From assembly GCF_000369005.1 (NCBI RefSeq), contig NZ_KB849766.1, positions 102,808-166,807 of the forward strand: a stretch of DNA of 64,000 nucleotides. Direction: 5' to 3'. Positions 17,337-28,661 of the stretch are shown in pieces (position 1 is the first letter of the stretch; every line of letters begins with the position of its first letter). The position numbers and the translations under genes are program-made. Under the pieces are notes generated by a model, which made no database searches, was not told the DNA's origin, and saw only the letters and a list, made by a program, of their open reading frames with translations. Source of the DNA: Acinetobacter beijerinckii CIP 110307 (GTDB lineage Bacteria; Pseudomonadota; Gammaproteobacteria; Pseudomonadales; Moraxellaceae).

Positions 17337-18758
17337 ATGTATAAGTCAGAACAGTTAGCACAGAACCTAAAATTACTGATCGAAAATGGTACTTGGAAGG
17401 TGCATAGCAAACTTCCCTCTCTGCGTGAGCAAGTACAACGTTCAGGTTTTAGCTTGATCACAGTGATGAATGCTTACCAAGAATTAGAGTCGCAAGGATT
17501 AATTTATTCAAAAGAAAAATCAGGTTATTTTGTCGCTGAGCAAGTAACAACTCAAATTCCACAAACGCACGCTGTTGTAGCATTGAATCCCAAAATTGAA
17601 ATTAACTCTTTGGTGTTTAAATATCTAAAATCAATTCAATCCAAACATATCAGCCCACTAGGCTCGGCATTTCCTGACAGTCAGTTACTCTATCCACCCA
17701 AGCTGATTCAAATCATGGGGCAACTCTCCCGTAATCGACATAGTTATGACCAAACCACCAATCTTCCACCCGGAAATCTGGAACTTCGGAAACTGATCGC
17801 CCAACGCTATTGTATGCAAGGTATACCAACCGATGCGGATGATATTGTCATCACTTCTGGCGGCTTGGAAGCACTCAATCTTTCCTTACAAGCGATCACC
17901 CAACCCGGTGATTATATTCTATTGCAGCAAACCATTTTTTATGGTGCTTGGCAGGCAGCCGAACGTTTAGGATTAAAAGTTATTACACTGCCTGAACATC
18001 CGCAGCATGGTTTTGATATTGAAGCGTTTGAACAAGTAATTCAGACGTATCCTATCAAAGTCTGCTGGTTTATGCTCAATGCACACAATCCAATTGGCTT
18101 TACGGTCAGTGATGAAATCAAATATAAAATTGCTCAACTTTTGCATGAACATCAAATTCATTTAATTGAAGATGATGTCTATGAAGAATTGTTTTACGGC
18201 AGTCAAAAACCACTTCCAATGAAGTATTTCGATCAACAGAATTTGGTATTGCACTGCTCTTCTTTCTCGAAAACTTTAGGTTCTGGTTTTAGAATGGGCT
18301 GGGTCTATGCAGGTAAGTTCTCAGAGCACATCCAACATTTACAACTGATGAGTACAATTTCTGCAAATGCGCTCATTCAAAATGCCCTCGTTGAATTTTT
18401 ATCACATCATCATTATGAAAAGCATTTAAGAATGCTTAGACGTGCACTAGAGAAAAATAAAAAACAATTTTTCCAATATCTAAAACAACATTTACCCGAA
18501 GGCTGCAAGGTATATAATTATCCAAGTGGTTATTTTCTTTGGATTCAACTGCCTGATAAAGTCAGTAGTATGCAAGTCTATGAACAGCTGATTCAACAAC
18601 AGGTGGGCGTTGCGCCAAGCCCTTTATTTAATGTGTTGCCCTCACATCAACATTTTATTCGTATGAATTGTTCCTTTGAATGGACAGAACAGATTCAACA
18701 TGCCGTAGATCAGTTTGTGAAAATCATTGATAATAGATTATTAAAACCAAGTACCTGA
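17337..18758 (+). CDS. MocR/PdxR-type GntR regulator with aminotransferase domain
   Basis: A 473-residue fusion. The N-terminal GntR winged helix is at about 5-70 (LPSLREQVQRSGFSLITVMNAYQELESQGLIYS). It is followed by a class-I aminotransferase fold with the PLP-binding lysine in SSFSKTLGSGFRMGW (Lys312) and NAHNPIG and EDDVYEELFY segments. MocR proteins use PLP or its amino-acid adducts as effectors and typically control vitamin B6, GABA, taurine or transporter genes. The divergent neighbour is a hypothetical gene, so the target is unclear. Confidence 0.9.
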   Translation: MYKSEQLAQNLKLLIENGTWKVHSKLPSLREQVQRSGFSLITVMNAYQELESQGLIYSKEKSGYFVAEQVTTQIPQTHAVVALNPKIEINSLVFKYLKSIQSKHISPLGSAFPDSQLLYPPKLIQIMGQLSRNRHSYDQTTNLPPGNLELRKLIAQRYCMQGIPTDADDIVITSGGLEALNLSLQAITQPGDYILLQQTIFYGAWQAAERLGLKVITLPEHPQHGFDIEAFEQVIQTYPIKVCWFMLNAHNPIGFTVSDEIKYKIAQLLHEHQIHLIEDDVYEELFYGSQKPLPMKYFDQQNLVLHCSSFSKTLGSGFRMGWVYAGKFSEHIQHLQLMSTISANALIQNALVEFLSHHHYEKHLRMLRRALEKNKKQFFQYLKQHLPEGCKVYNYPSGYFLWIQLPDKVSSMQVYEQLIQQQVGVAPSPLFNVLPSHQHFIRMNCSFEWTEQIQHAVDQFVKIIDNRLLKPST

Positions 18759-18827
18759 TTTTAAAAATATTAAATTTAAATTCTTAGCAACCCCATTAGA
18801 AAACCATTTAAAAATTAATACTAATGA

Positions 18828-19151
18828 TTAGGAAATTAATAATTTATACTCATCTAAAATTTTACCATTAACAAATAACAAAAAATCTTGTAGAGAAAAC
18901 CTCAGATTTTCTGATAAATAAATGGAATCATAACTTTCCAAAAGTTGTGTTATTTCATCTATAAATTTAATTAAATCTATATTTTCAATAAAAAAATCAT
19001 TTTCATTATTAGAGTTATCAATTAAATCACGAAATACAGGCATATTTTCTAATTGCGCACAATTAATTTGTGAGAAAAATGCACTAAAGCTGCCTAAATA
19101 AAATGATTTTATATCATCCTGTTTATTATAAATAATAATAGCAATCCCCAT
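18828..19151 (-). CDS. Hypothetical AT-rich protein, 107 residues
   Basis: I do not recognise this acidic protein of 107 residues, rich in Ile, Asn, Asp and Phe (for example the NSNNENDFFIENIDLIKFIDE region). It has no signal peptide or clear transmembrane segment. Codon use is far more AT-rich than in the flanking regulators, suggesting acquired or poorly expressed DNA. Similar composition is seen in the pair at 41377-42221. It lies between a MocR gene and an AraC gene in opposite orientations. Confidence 0.45.
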   Translation of the reverse strand: MGIAIIIYNKQDDIKSFYLGSFSAFFSQINCAQLENMPVFRDLIDNSNNENDFFIENIDLIKFIDEITQLLESYDSIYLSENLRFSLQDFLLFVNGKILDEYKLLIS

Positions 19152-19219
19152 TCTTAGATACTCTCAATAAAAAACCTTAATAAATTTTTAATAACCAAAA
19201 AATTATTAAAAATATAAAA

Positions 19220-20284
19220 TTAATTCACTATAGATAAACACCTTTTCCGATACTGACTTGGTGTTTCTCCAAATGTCTTTTTAAAGGCACGGATAAAATT
19301 GGTCGCTTCTTCATAGCCAACAATACTTGCAATATCCTGAATGCTATATTGTTTTTGTTGCAGCATTTTTTTAGCTTCGGTAAATCGCACATCAGCTAAA
19401 ATCTGTAAAAAAGTCGTCCCTTGCGCCTGTAAATGTCTTTTTAGAGTTCGTTCAGACATATTCAAATGTTCAGCAATCATGGGCAATGTGGGATAACCAT
19501 TGCTTGAGTTATACAATAATTCTGAGCGGATACTTTTCTGTAAATCCCTTATATTTTCTTTAACCAATCGCCCTTTATCATTTTCACAATACAAAAGTGC
19601 CTGCTGAAAAGAAACTTGATCAGCATTTTTATTTTTGCAGTTAAGGAAGAATTTAGGGAAACGAAGCCCATTTCTTTTTTGACTAAAATGTATTTTAACT
19701 TTTGAAAGCTCAATACATTGGTAATCATCGCTTTCTTCCCAATCAAGAAAGACTTCACTCTGTGCAATCAGCTCTTTTGAAAACAAACTTAAGAAATGAA
19801 TTGCTCCAAAGATCAAACATTCGACTAGAAAAGATCGTAGTTGCGCTGATTGTTGCTCATCACCCAATCTAACAGGATGTACATCATTTAAATAAACATA
19901 TACAAAATTTTCATCTACAGTCCATTCAGGTGTGAAATTCTGAATCCTAGTACAGAAATACTGCTGACAGAGAGTCAAAGCAGTTTCAACATCAGCGCAA
20001 CTTAAAAATGCAAAGCCCAATGCCCCATGTGAAGTAGGACGAAGTTTGAGTCCATACTCAATGCCCAAACGATGATTACCTGTGAGTTGTAATGCATTCA
20101 CCACCAACTTAGACCACTGATGAGCACTCATTTTGGCATCAGCATGTTTCATAGCTGCTAGAACCAACCCTGTATTATGTAAAACCGTTTGATTCTCGAT
20201 GCCATATGCTTCAGTAATTTCTAATAATACATGAGCATAAGAAACTGAAATGTTTTCTTGAAACAGCCCAAAAGGATCACGCAT
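19220..20284 (-). CDS. AraC family transcriptional regulator
   Basis: 354 residues. The N-terminal effector domain is of PF12625 type (HWSKLVVNALQLTGNHRLGIEYGLKLRPTSHG is characteristic). The C-terminal HTH pair is in MSERTLKRHLQAQGTTF and IVGYEEATNFIRAFKKTFGETP. It is divergent from an enoyl-CoA hydratase-like gene and an SDR gene (gap 117 bases), which it most likely activates. The effector may be an acyl or hydroxy-acid compound, by analogy with related regulators. Confidence 0.85.
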   Translation of the reverse strand: MRDPFGLFQENISVSYAHVLLEITEAYGIENQTVLHNTGLVLAAMKHADAKMSAHQWSKLVVNALQLTGNHRLGIEYGLKLRPTSHGALGFAFLSCADVETALTLCQQYFCTRIQNFTPEWTVDENFVYVYLNDVHPVRLGDEQQSAQLRSFLVECLIFGAIHFLSLFSKELIAQSEVFLDWEESDDYQCIELSKVKIHFSQKRNGLRFPKFFLNCKNKNADQVSFQQALLYCENDKGRLVKENIRDLQKSIRSELLYNSSNGYPTLPMIAEHLNMSERTLKRHLQAQGTTFLQILADVRFTEAKKMLQQKQYSIQDIASIVGYEEATNFIRAFKKTFGETPSQYRKRCLSIVN

Positions 20285-20401
20285 TGCACATCCAGTGTCC
20301 TAAAATGATTATTAATATGGCATAGTCTACCCTATTGGGCGAGAAGTTTATTCTGAATAATCAGTCATAAATGAATGAATAAACTTAGAGGAATTGCTTA
20401 A

Positions 20402-21118
20402 ATGGCAAGCCTACATCTCGACAAACAACAATCCATTTATGTGCTGACATTAATCAACGGCGATCAGGAAAATGCGCTCAACAAAGACGTTTTGGATGAA
20501 TATATTTCGGTTTTTGATGAAATTGAAAACGATAAAAATAACGCGAGCCTGATTATTCGAAGTGATCATCACAAAACATTTTGTAATGGATTAGATCTTG
20601 CATGGTTAATGCAGCAATCTATCGAAGATAAAAAAGTATTTACTTCACAACTAGAAGATATGTTACTTCGCTTAGCATTATTGAATCTCCCTGTCATTGC
20701 TGAAATCAATGGCAATGCTTATGCAGGCGGTGCAATCTTAGCAACAGCTTGTGACTTTAGATTTATGCGGTCAGATAAAGGTCGATTCTGTTTTCCTGAA
20801 ATAAAACTGACCATTCCTTTTACCGATATTATTGCAGAGATTGTCCAATTGCTACCTAATCAATATGCAACTTGGGAAATGTCGTTAACAGGCAAATCGA
20901 TGACAGGCGTTGAATGTTTACAAGCTCAAGTCGTGAGCCAAATACATTCTGTTGAATCTTTACCGACCGAGACTTTAAGATTTGCAGAAGATATGTCACA
21001 GAAACATCGCCTGACCTATGCCGTAATTAAACGTCAATTACGCCATCGAATTGTAGAAATTGCCAAACAACGCCAGTTATATGATGCTGAAAAATTTGCA
21101 CACCCTTTCATGATCTAA
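20402..21118 (+). CDS. Enoyl-CoA hydratase/isomerase family protein
   Basis: A 238-residue crotonase-fold protein, slightly short for the family. The oxyanion-hole segments are visible (NGLDLAWL near residue 62 and EINGNAYAGGAILATACDFRF around 100-120). The catalytic region is CFPEIKLTIPF; the usual hydratase Glu pair is not complete, so isomerase or another crotonase chemistry is possible. It acts on CoA thioesters in the cytoplasm. It is 37 bases upstream of the SDR gene and downstream of the divergent AraC regulator, so these probably form a small lipid-metabolism operon. Confidence 0.8.
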   Translation: MASLHLDKQQSIYVLTLINGDQENALNKDVLDEYISVFDEIENDKNNASLIIRSDHHKTFCNGLDLAWLMQQSIEDKKVFTSQLEDMLLRLALLNLPVIAEINGNAYAGGAILATACDFRFMRSDKGRFCFPEIKLTIPFTDIIAEIVQLLPNQYATWEMSLTGKSMTGVECLQAQVVSQIHSVESLPTETLRFAEDMSQKHRLTYAVIKRQLRHRIVEIAKQRQLYDAEKFAHPFMI

Positions 21119-21155
21119 TTCAACGGTTACAACAATTCAAATTTAGGAAATATCA

Positions 21156-21983
21156 ATGAATAATATGCAAGGAAGAACTGTTTTTATTACCGGTGGAAGT
21201 CGTGGTATTGGTCGAGCAATTGCATTAAAGGCAGCCCAAGCCGGTGCGAATGTCGTGATTGCAGCAAAGACTGCTGTCGAGACGGCCAAACTCTCAGGCA
21301 CGATTTATAGTGTAGCGGAAGAAATTGAAGCTGAGGGAGGCAAAGCACTTCCACTTATTTTAGATGTACGCGATGAGCAACAAATTCATTCTGCTATTCA
21401 ACAAACAGTTGAAACTTTTGGTGGATTGGATGTGCTTATCAATAATGCAGGCGCGATCGCTCTCACTGGTGTTGAATCAACTTCACTGAAACAATATGAT
21501 TTGATCCAGACCATCAATCACAGAGCAACATTTATCTGTGCTCAAGCAGCATTGCCTTACTTAAAAAAATCTTCAAATCCGCATATTTTAAGTTTGTCTC
21601 CACCAGTCAATATGTCACCGAAATGGTTGGGGATGCTCTCGCCTTATGCGCTGTCAAAGTATGGTATGACCATTCTGACTTTAGGTATGGCTGAGGAATT
21701 TCGTCACTATAGTATTTCATGTAATACGCTATGGCCCGAAACTTATATTGCGACTGCTGCTGTTTCAAAAAATCTAGGCGAAGAGAATACATTACATGTA
21801 AGTCGCAAACCTGAAATTATGGCAGATGCAGCTTATACAATTTATACGACCAATCGCGGTGAGCTGACTGGTCAGAGTTTAACTGATGAGCAAGCTCTAG
21901 CAAGAATTGGAATTACTGATCTTAGAAGTTATGCATGTATTGAAGGTAACACTCAACTACAAAAAGATTTCTTTTTAGACTAA
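21156..21983 (+). CDS. SDR family oxidoreductase, HSDL2-like
   Basis: 275 residues with TGGSRGIG (about 11-18), AAKTAVETAKLSGTI and NNAGAIALTGVESTSLKQYDLI. This is the recognisable pattern of the HSDL2-like SDR subgroup. The catalytic Tyr-xxx-Lys is in PYALSKYGMT. Several such proteins act on fatty or isoprenoid acyl substrates. It is cotranscribed with the crotonase gene upstream and followed by a strong bidirectional terminator shared with the convergent gdh/hut operon. Confidence 0.85.
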   Translation: MNNMQGRTVFITGGSRGIGRAIALKAAQAGANVVIAAKTAVETAKLSGTIYSVAEEIEAEGGKALPLILDVRDEQQIHSAIQQTVETFGGLDVLINNAGAIALTGVESTSLKQYDLIQTINHRATFICAQAALPYLKKSSNPHILSLSPPVNMSPKWLGMLSPYALSKYGMTILTLGMAEEFRHYSISCNTLWPETYIATAAVSKNLGEENTLHVSRKPEIMADAAYTIYTTNRGELTGQSLTDEQALARIGITDLRSYACIEGNTQLQKDFFLD

Positions 21984-21996
21984 CACCAACACAAAA

Positions 21997-22030
21997 AAGC
22001 GACCTTAAAACTATAGTTTTAAGGTCGCTT
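21997..22030. terminator. Strong bidirectional terminator
   Basis: A perfect 34-base palindrome (arms 21997-22013 and 22014-22030) forming a long GC-topped stem between convergent genes. The minus-strand side continues with TTTTTT. It closes both the SDR transcript and the hut/gdh transcript. Confidence 0.85.
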
Positions 22031-22048
22031 AAAGTTATTTCACCCGTA

Positions 22049-23320
22049 TTAACCCGGGAAAATACCACGCTCTTTACGTGCTTTTAAAATACGCTCACAA
22101 CCTAAAATAAAGGCTGCTGTACGTAAAGTACATTCTTTCTCGCTTGATTTATGCCATACATCATTAATGGCTTGAATCATCAACTTATCCAGTCTTTCAT
22201 TAATTTCTTCTTCAGACCAGAAGTAGCTCGACATATCTTGAACCCATTCAAAGTAAGATACCGTTACACCACCTGCGTTACAGATCACATCAGGAACAAC
22301 AGTAATACCACGTTGAACTAAAACATCATCTGCTTCTGGGAATGTTGGACCGTTCGCACCTTCAAGCACTAACTTCGCAGTTAACTTTTGAGCACGTTCA
22401 ACTGTGATTTGGCTTTCCAATGCAGCAGGGATCAAGATATCCATTTCTACATTCCAGAACTCTTCATCACTGATTACTTGCGCACCAGCAAAACCACCCA
22501 CACCTTGATGCGTTTCCATGTGAGTTTTTAATGCAGCAAGATCGATCCCTTCAGGATTGAAAATCGTACCAGTGTGATCTTGAATCGTCACAATGATCGA
22601 TTTCGAATCAGCAAACAAATATGCAGCTTCGCTACCTACGTTACCAAACCCTTGAACTGCGATTTTTGCACCATCTAAAGGTAATTTGATTTTTTCAGCA
22701 ACTTGTTGGCCTGTGATAAATACGCCACGGCCTGTCGCTTTGATACGACCAAGAGAACCACCGAGATGTACAGGTTTACCCGTTACAACACCAGTCACAG
22801 TATGACCTTGACCAGATGAATAGGTATCCATGATCCAACCCATCACGTTTGGATTGGTACCCACGTCTGGTGCAGGAATATCTTTTTGTGGGCCAATAAT
22901 ATGGCTGATTTCACTGGTATAACGACGTGTTAAGCGTTCTAATTCACGTGGTGAAAGTTGACGTGGGTCAACACGGATGCCACCTTTTGCACCGCCAAAT
23001 GGTAAATTTACCACCGCAGTTTTAATTGTCATCCATGCAGAAAGTGCCATTACTTCATTTAAATCTACATCTGGGTGATAGCGAATACCGCCTTTACCCG
23101 GACCACGTGACAAGTTGTGTTGTACACGATAACCTTCAAAATGACGAATTGTGCCATCGTCCATAACAATTGGCACGTCAACAATCAAAGCACGTTTTGG
23201 GCGCTTCAATGTGTCAACATAGTCTTGTAAACCATCTAGATATGGAGCAACACGCTCGATCTGTTCAAGATAAGTTGCCCATGGGCCTTCATTTTGAGAG
23301 ACATAAGATAAATTAGACAT
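22049..23320 (-). CDS. gdhA: Glutamate dehydrogenase (Glu/Leu/Phe/Val dehydrogenase family)
   Basis: A 423-residue hexameric-type GDH with [13 protein letters not shown] carrying the catalytic Lys112. The [11 protein letters not shown] substrate segment and a Rossmann GFGNVG in the NAD domain are also present. Size and sequence fit the catabolic NAD-linked type converting glutamate to 2-oxoglutarate and ammonia. It follows hutG by only 32 bases and ends at the operon terminator. This places it as the last step of histidine catabolism, draining the glutamate released by HutG. The symbol is given by common Acinetobacter usage; cofactor preference is inferred. Confidence 0.85.
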   Translation of the reverse strand: MSNLSYVSQNEGPWATYLEQIERVAPYLDGLQDYVDTLKRPKRALIVDVPIVMDDGTIRHFEGYRVQHNLSRGPGKGGIRYHPDVDLNEVMALSAWMTIKTAVVNLPFGGAKGGIRVDPRQLSPRELERLTRRYTSEISHIIGPQKDIPAPDVGTNPNVMGWIMDTYSSGQGHTVTGVVTGKPVHLGGSLGRIKATGRGVFITGQQVAEKIKLPLDGAKIAVQGFGNVGSEAAYLFADSKSIIVTIQDHTGTIFNPEGIDLAALKTHMETHQGVGGFAGAQVISDEEFWNVEMDILIPAALESQITVERAQKLTAKLVLEGANGPTFPEADDVLVQRGITVVPDVICNAGGVTVSYFEWVQDMSSYFWSEEEINERLDKLMIQAINDVWHKSSEKECTLRTAAFILGCERILKARKERGIFPG

Positions 23321-23352
23321 GTTTTAACCTTTTGATGAATTCACATGATCCA

Positions 23353-24273
23353 TCAATCAAATATGTAGTTAAAAATTATATAAGCGGCTAATTTGGAGGT
23401 TCTACTATCCAAATCCAACCGTGGGTTACATTCTGCCACATCAAAAACCTTAATTTTTCCTGTTTCCTTTATGGCAGCTAACAGTGGGTCAAAGACTGAC
23501 AAATCAATACCTTTAACCGCTGGTGCGCTTACACCTGGCGCAATGCTAGCACTAAATACATCAAGATCAACCGTAATATACAAATAGTCAACTTTTCCAA
23601 TAAAATCTTGGACTTTTGAGATGATATTTTCTACATTTTTAGGCTGTAATTGATGATCATAGATATATGTGCAGTTCAAACGATCAGCCGTTTCAAACAA
23701 CACTTTGGTATTGGAATGTTTTGCGACACCAATACATAAATAATGAAATTCTTGATGATGCTGTTCGGAGAGTTGAGCAGCATTTAAAAAAGGCGTACCT
23801 GAGGTTACATTTTCAGCTTCACGTAAATCAAAATGTGCATCAAAGTTAATGATGCCAATTTTCTTATTTGGCTCACAGTTTTGGACATATTGAAATAAAC
23901 CAGAAAAGCTGCCAAAAGCAACTTCATGTCCGCCACCTAAAACAATCGGTTTCATTCTTTGTTTTAAGCTTCGTTCAACCTGTTCTGCGAGTTCAGCTTG
24001 TGCTTGTTCCAGTTTAGAACCGTCACAAATAACAGTTCCTATATCTGCAATGGTAATCGGTTGATGAACGGGTAAATTTGCTAATTGCGCACGAATCGAA
24101 TCAGGCGCATCTGCTGCACCTAAACGTCCTTTATTCCGTTTAACACCTTCATCAGAGCTAAAACCGATCAAAGCAAAATCAGCACGAGGACTAGTATTAA
24201 TGACTTGATGAATGCGTAGATGATCTACACCCTCGCCATCTTTTCGTCCTTGCCATATAAATGAATGATTCAT
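23353..24273 (-). CDS. hutG: Formimidoylglutamase
   Basis: About 306 residues of the ureohydrolase (arginase) fold, with the binuclear manganese ligands in GGGHE, NFDAHFDLR and VDLDVFSASIAPGVSAPA. In the hut context it hydrolyses N-formimidoyl-L-glutamate to glutamate and formamide. The frame opens at a GTG (24285), but the ATG at 24273 with AGTGA upstream is chosen. Its neighbours are hutI 30 bases upstream and gdhA downstream. A formamide-releasing HutG implies the five-step hut route is not used, and no HutF is seen. Confidence 0.9.
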   Translation of the reverse strand: MNHSFIWQGRKDGEGVDHLRIHQVINTSPRADFALIGFSSDEGVKRNKGRLGAADAPDSIRAQLANLPVHQPITIADIGTVICDGSKLEQAQAELAEQVERSLKQRMKPIVLGGGHEVAFGSFSGLFQYVQNCEPNKKIGIINFDAHFDLREAENVTSGTPFLNAAQLSEQHHQEFHYLCIGVAKHSNTKVLFETADRLNCTYIYDHQLQPKNVENIISKVQDFIGKVDYLYITVDLDVFSASIAPGVSAPAVKGIDLSVFDPLLAAIKETGKIKVFDVAECNPRLDLDSRTSKLAAYIIFNYIFD

Positions 24274-24303
24274 ATTCAATATCACTAATTAAAACTGTTC
24301 GCA

Positions 24304-25509
24304 CTACACAAAAATTTCATTGCCATGCTGAATAATACGTTTAGGTAAATCTCCACCGAGCCAATACACAATCTCAGATGGATGTTCAATTTCCCAAGCA
24401 ATAAAGTCAGCAACTTTGCCTACTTCTAAACTGCCATGTGAATCTTGTAGTCCCAAAGCATGTGCCGCGTGAATGGTTACGCCTGCCAAAGTTTGTTCAG
24501 GTGTTAAGCGAAATAAGGTACTTCCCATATTCATCATCAAACGTAAAGACAATGCTGGAGAAGTTCCTGGATTCAAGTCGCTCGACAACGCAATCCGAAC
24601 ACCATGTTGATGCAAACTCTCTAGCGGAGGAAGTTGTGTTTCCCTCAAAAAATAGAATGCACCAGGTAATAACACTGCAACTGTTCCTGAGCTAGCCATT
24701 GCTTTAACATCGTCTTCAGTCATAAATTCCAAATGATCTGCCGACAATGCGTGATAACGAGCAGCAAGACTAGAGCCACCTAGAGAAGACAATTGTTCTG
24801 CATGCAATTTAACTGGGATATTGAGTGCATGTGCTGTATTAAATATACGTTCAACTTGTGCTGGTGAAAATGCTAAATACTCACAAAATGCATCGACCGC
24901 ATCCACCAGTCCTTCTTGATGCAGTTTTGGCAACATTTCTGTACAAATATGATCGACATAGGCATCACTTTGACCTTTATATTCAGGAGGTAATGCATGC
25001 GCTGCTAAGCATGTACTACGTACAGTCATTGGCAAAATATTTGCAATTTGACGAATCACACGTAACATTTTACGTTCATTCAGATAGTCCAAACCGTATC
25101 CAGATTTAATCTCGATGGTGGTGACCCCATCTTTGAGTAAACAACGAATACGTTTTAGTGCAGAAGCAAGTAACTCATCTTCGCTCGCCTCGCGTGTTGC
25201 ACGAACAGTACTGGCAATACCGCCACCATTTGCCGCAATCTCTGCATAGCTCACACCCTGCAAACGTTGCTCAAACTCAACACTACGATTTCCACCAAAC
25301 ACACTATGGGTATGGCAATCAATTAAACCGGGTGTTAGCCATGCCCCATTCAAATCAATGGTTTCAGCATAGTTATCATTTGGAATATCACTTTCACGAC
25401 CAATCCAATGAATATGCTGTCCAAATGTCACTAAAGCAGCATGTTCAATACTGTTGTATTTCCCATCCTGCATAGTAGCGATATGACAGTTTTTCCAAAG
25501 CTTTTTCAT
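24304..25509 (-). CDS. hutI: Imidazolonepropionase
   Basis: A 401-residue amidohydrolase with [18 protein letters not shown], the metal-binding His pair of Hut[25 protein letters not shown], the [12 protein letters not shown] aspartate motif and the full family length are also seen. It hydrolyses 4-imidazolone-5-propanoate to N-formimidoyl-glutamate. It lies between the permease gene and hutG on the same strand with short gaps (51 and 30 bases), as part of the hutU-H-T-I-G operon. Confidence 0.95.
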   Translation of the reverse strand: MKKLWKNCHIATMQDGKYNSIEHAALVTFGQHIHWIGRESDIPNDNYAETIDLNGAWLTPGLIDCHTHSVFGGNRSVEFEQRLQGVSYAEIAANGGGIASTVRATREASEDELLASALKRIRCLLKDGVTTIEIKSGYGLDYLNERKMLRVIRQIANILPMTVRSTCLAAHALPPEYKGQSDAYVDHICTEMLPKLHQEGLVDAVDAFCEYLAFSPAQVERIFNTAHALNIPVKLHAEQLSSLGGSSLAARYHALSADHLEFMTEDDVKAMASSGTVAVLLPGAFYFLRETQLPPLESLHQHGVRIALSSDLNPGTSPALSLRLMMNMGSTLFRLTPEQTLAGVTIHAAHALGLQDSHGSLEVGKVADFIAWEIEHPSEIVYWLGGDLPKRIIQHGNEIFV

Positions 25510-25560
25510 TTCAGATCATCTCCCTGTCCAAGAGCTATGCGCTCTTGAACAGTTGGGTTA

Positions 25561-26973
25561 TTAGCTTTCCATTTTGAAATTTTGGGGTAAATCCTCATCA
25601 ACCTTAATTGCATCTTGCTTTGGTTTAACCCAAATATTGTATGCAATACACAGTAAAACTAACCATCCAATACCAACATACAGTGCTGGTCTTGAGTCAG
25701 GGAAATAACCCATCATTGCCAAAATAAACAGCATGAATGCAATGGCAAATGCAGGAGCATACGGCCAACCGATCACAGGAAAATCAAGTGCTTTAATCTG
25801 TTCTTTCGACAACTTACGACGCATCGCAACTTGTGAAAGTAAGATCATGAGCCACACCCAAACCGTTGCAAAAGTTGCGATTGATGCAATGATAAGGAAT
25901 ACGTTTTCAGGAATTAGATAGTTGAGAAGCACACCGATAAGTAAGACTCCAGCCATAACCACGACTGTCATCCACGGCACACCATTTTTAGAGATTTTTT
26001 GGAACACTTGCGGTGCTTGTCCTCGGCTTGACATACCAAATAACATACGTCCCGCACCAAATACATCACTATTAATCGCAGATACCGCAGCGGTAATCAC
26101 TACAATGTTTAAAACTGTCGCAGCAGAACCAATACCTAGATTTTCAAAAATTTGTACAAATGGGCTACCTTGACTACCGATCTGATTCCAAGGGAAAATC
26201 GACATCAATACAAAAATCGTCAAGACATAGAATAGTAAAATACGGACAGGGACAGCGTTAATTGCCTTCGGAATAGAAGTCTTTGGATCTTTAGATTCAC
26301 CCGCCGTAATCCCAATAATTTCAATACCACCAAAAGCGAAAACGACGACAGATAAACATGCAATCAGACCCGCAATACCATTAGGCATAAAGCCTTCATG
26401 AATCCATAGATTTTGAATGCCTGTGGTAAAACCACTATGATCTGCTTGGAAACCATAGAACATCAGTCCTAAACCACCTAAGATCATGGCAATAATTGCA
26501 GTCACTTTCACAATAGAAAGCCAAAACTCAAGCTCACCAAAAACTTTGACGTGAATGAGGTTGATTGCACCTAAGAACATGATGAGTGACAGAATCCAAA
26601 TCCATCGCGGAACATCGGGATACCAAAATCCCATATAGATTCCAAATGCAGTTACGTCAGCCAACGCAACAATGATCATCTCAAAAACATAGGTCCAACC
26701 TGTGGTAAAACCTGCAAGTGGTCCAATGTATTGTGAAGCATAATGACTGAAAGAGCCTGAAACTGGATTTTGAACCGCCATCTCACCTAATGCACGCATT
26801 ACGATATATATTGCGATCCCTGCAACAATATATGCGAGCAAAACTGATGGACCTGCCATTTTAATGGCTGTTGCTGAACCGTAAAAAAGCCCCGTTCCTA
26901 TTGCTGAACCTAATGCTAAAAAACGGATGTGACGGGTGTTTAATCCCCGCTGTAAAGTGGAGTGTTGTGACAT
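25561..26973 (-). CDS. hutT: Amino acid permease, probable histidine transporter
   Basis: About 470 residues and roughly 12 transmembrane helices of the APC superfamily, amino acid transporter type. The N-terminal [26 protein letters not shown] is the substrate-binding first helix. The ATG at 26973 has GGAG six bases upstream and is preferred to a TTG four codons earlier. Its position inside the hut operon between hutH and hutI indicates histidine (possibly urocanate) as substrate, as for HutT of Pseudomonas. Specificity is inferred from context. Confidence 0.85.
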   Translation of the reverse strand: MSQHSTLQRGLNTRHIRFLALGSAIGTGLFYGSATAIKMAGPSVLLAYIVAGIAIYIVMRALGEMAVQNPVSGSFSHYASQYIGPLAGFTTGWTYVFEMIIVALADVTAFGIYMGFWYPDVPRWIWILSLIMFLGAINLIHVKVFGELEFWLSIVKVTAIIAMILGGLGLMFYGFQADHSGFTTGIQNLWIHEGFMPNGIAGLIACLSVVVFAFGGIEIIGITAGESKDPKTSIPKAINAVPVRILLFYVLTIFVLMSIFPWNQIGSQGSPFVQIFENLGIGSAATVLNIVVITAAVSAINSDVFGAGRMLFGMSSRGQAPQVFQKISKNGVPWMTVVVMAGVLLIGVLLNYLIPENVFLIIASIATFATVWVWLMILLSQVAMRRKLSKEQIKALDFPVIGWPYAPAFAIAFMLFILAMMGYFPDSRPALYVGIGWLVLLCIAYNIWVKPKQDAIKVDEDLPQNFKMES

Positions 26974-27037
26974 TATTATCTCCAATCCTTGAGGAAATAT
27001 AGTTAGAGTCGGTCACTCCATGTGACCGTTATCCTGA

Positions 27038-28576
27038 TTACGCGTTAGATAGGCTTGGCAATAAATTTGGAATGAGTAATTCATTCAAACAACCACTTGC
27101 GAGTAATTCACTCGCCTGTTCAATATCAGGAGCGAAGAAACGATCTTCACTGTAATACGGCACTTGGTCACGCAATGCTTTACGCGCACGTTCAAGTTTT
27201 GGCGAGCTTTTTAAACCTTCACGGAAATCAAGACCTTGACATGCCCCTAACCATTCCACAGCAAGAATGCCACGAACGTTGTCCGCCATATACCACAAAC
27301 GCTTACCCGCATTTGGTGCCATAGAAACATGGTCTTCTTGGTTTGCTGATGTTGGTAAACTATCCACACTTGCAGGATGCGCTAAAGCCTTGTTGTCACT
27401 TGCCAAAGCTGCGGCAGTCACTTGAGCAATCATAAATCCAGAATTGACACCACCATTGGCAACTAAGAACGGTGGAAGTTGTGACATATGGCGATCCATC
27501 ATCATCGAAATACGGCGTTCAGATAGTGAACCAATTTCTGCAATTGCCAGTGCCAAATTATCTGCCGCCATCGCAACAGGCTCAGCATGGAAATTACCAC
27601 CTGAAATCACATCACCTTCAGCTGCGAAAACCAGTGGGTTATCGGATACAGCATTTGATTCAATTGCTAATACTTCTGCTGCCTGACGAATTTGAGTCAA
27701 ACACGCACCCATCACTTGAGGTTGGCAACGCAGTGAATATGGGTCTTGAACTTTGCTGCAATCTTCGTGCGAATGTGCGATTTCACTTGAATCAGTGAGC
27801 AAGTCACGATAAGCCGCAGCAACATCAATTTGACCACGTTGACCACGAACTTCATGAACACGCGCATCAAATGGTGCACGAGAACCTAACATTGCCTCAA
27901 CGCTTAAACCACCACAAACCGTTGCAGCAGCAAATAAATCTTCAGCTTCAAATAAACCACGTAAAGCATATGCAGTGGAAACTTGCGTACCATTTAACAG
28001 TGCTAAACCTTCTTTAGCCGCCAGAGAAATTGGCTCTAAACCTGCGATTTTAAGTGCTTCTACTGCTGGTAACCATTCACCTTTATAACGTGCTTTACTT
28101 TCACCTAATAACACTAAAGACATATGTGCAAGTGGTGCCAAGTCACCCGAAGCTCCCACCGAACCTTTCAGTGGAATATGTGGATAGACTTCTGCGTTGA
28201 TCAACGCAAGAATGGCATCAATCACTTTACGGCGAATACCAGAGAAGCCACGTGCCAAGCTGTTTGCTTTGAGCAACATGATTAAACGAACCATTGCATC
28301 ATCTAATGGCTCACCAACACCTGCGGCATGTGAAAGTACCAAAGAACGTTGTAATTGTTCTAAATCTTCTGGTGCAATTTTAGTTGAAGCAAGCAAGCCA
28401 AAACCTGTGTTAATCCCGTAAGCAGTACGACCTTCATTTACTATTTTTTCGACACATGCAACACTGGCATTAATGCCTGCTGATGCACTTTCATCAAGTT
28501 TGACTTGGATTGGATTTAGGTAAGCTTTACGAAGATCTGCTAAGGTAAGTTTGCCGGGTTGAATTAAAAGTTCCAT
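27038..28576 (-). CDS. hutH: Histidine ammonia-lyase
   Basis: 512 residues with the MIO-forming Ala-Ser-Gly in [14 protein letters not shown]. Taking the ATG at 28576 these residues are 142-144, as in well-studied HutH proteins, and AGGA lies eight bases upstream. An in-frame start further upstream at 28636 is therefore rejected. YGINTGFG, the substrate-loop tyrosine region, is also present. The enzyme deaminates histidine to urocanate. It is transcribed 85 bases downstream of hutU. Confidence 0.95.
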   Translation of the reverse strand: MELLIQPGKLTLADLRKAYLNPIQVKLDESASAGINASVACVEKIVNEGRTAYGINTGFGLLASTKIAPEDLEQLQRSLVLSHAAGVGEPLDDAMVRLIMLLKANSLARGFSGIRRKVIDAILALINAEVYPHIPLKGSVGASGDLAPLAHMSLVLLGESKARYKGEWLPAVEALKIAGLEPISLAAKEGLALLNGTQVSTAYALRGLFEAEDLFAAATVCGGLSVEAMLGSRAPFDARVHEVRGQRGQIDVAAAYRDLLTDSSEIAHSHEDCSKVQDPYSLRCQPQVMGACLTQIRQAAEVLAIESNAVSDNPLVFAAEGDVISGGNFHAEPVAMAADNLALAIAEIGSLSERRISMMMDRHMSQLPPFLVANGGVNSGFMIAQVTAAALASDNKALAHPASVDSLPTSANQEDHVSMAPNAGKRLWYMADNVRGILAVEWLGACQGLDFREGLKSSPKLERARKALRDQVPYYSEDRFFAPDIEQASELLASGCLNELLIPNLLPSLSNA

Positions 28577-28661
28577 CGTTGGCGTCCTGTTTTTGCATTG
28601 TATTGTTCGCTTACGATGCTGATTACACAATTGCAAAAAGCATCGTAATGTTGTTGTCTGT

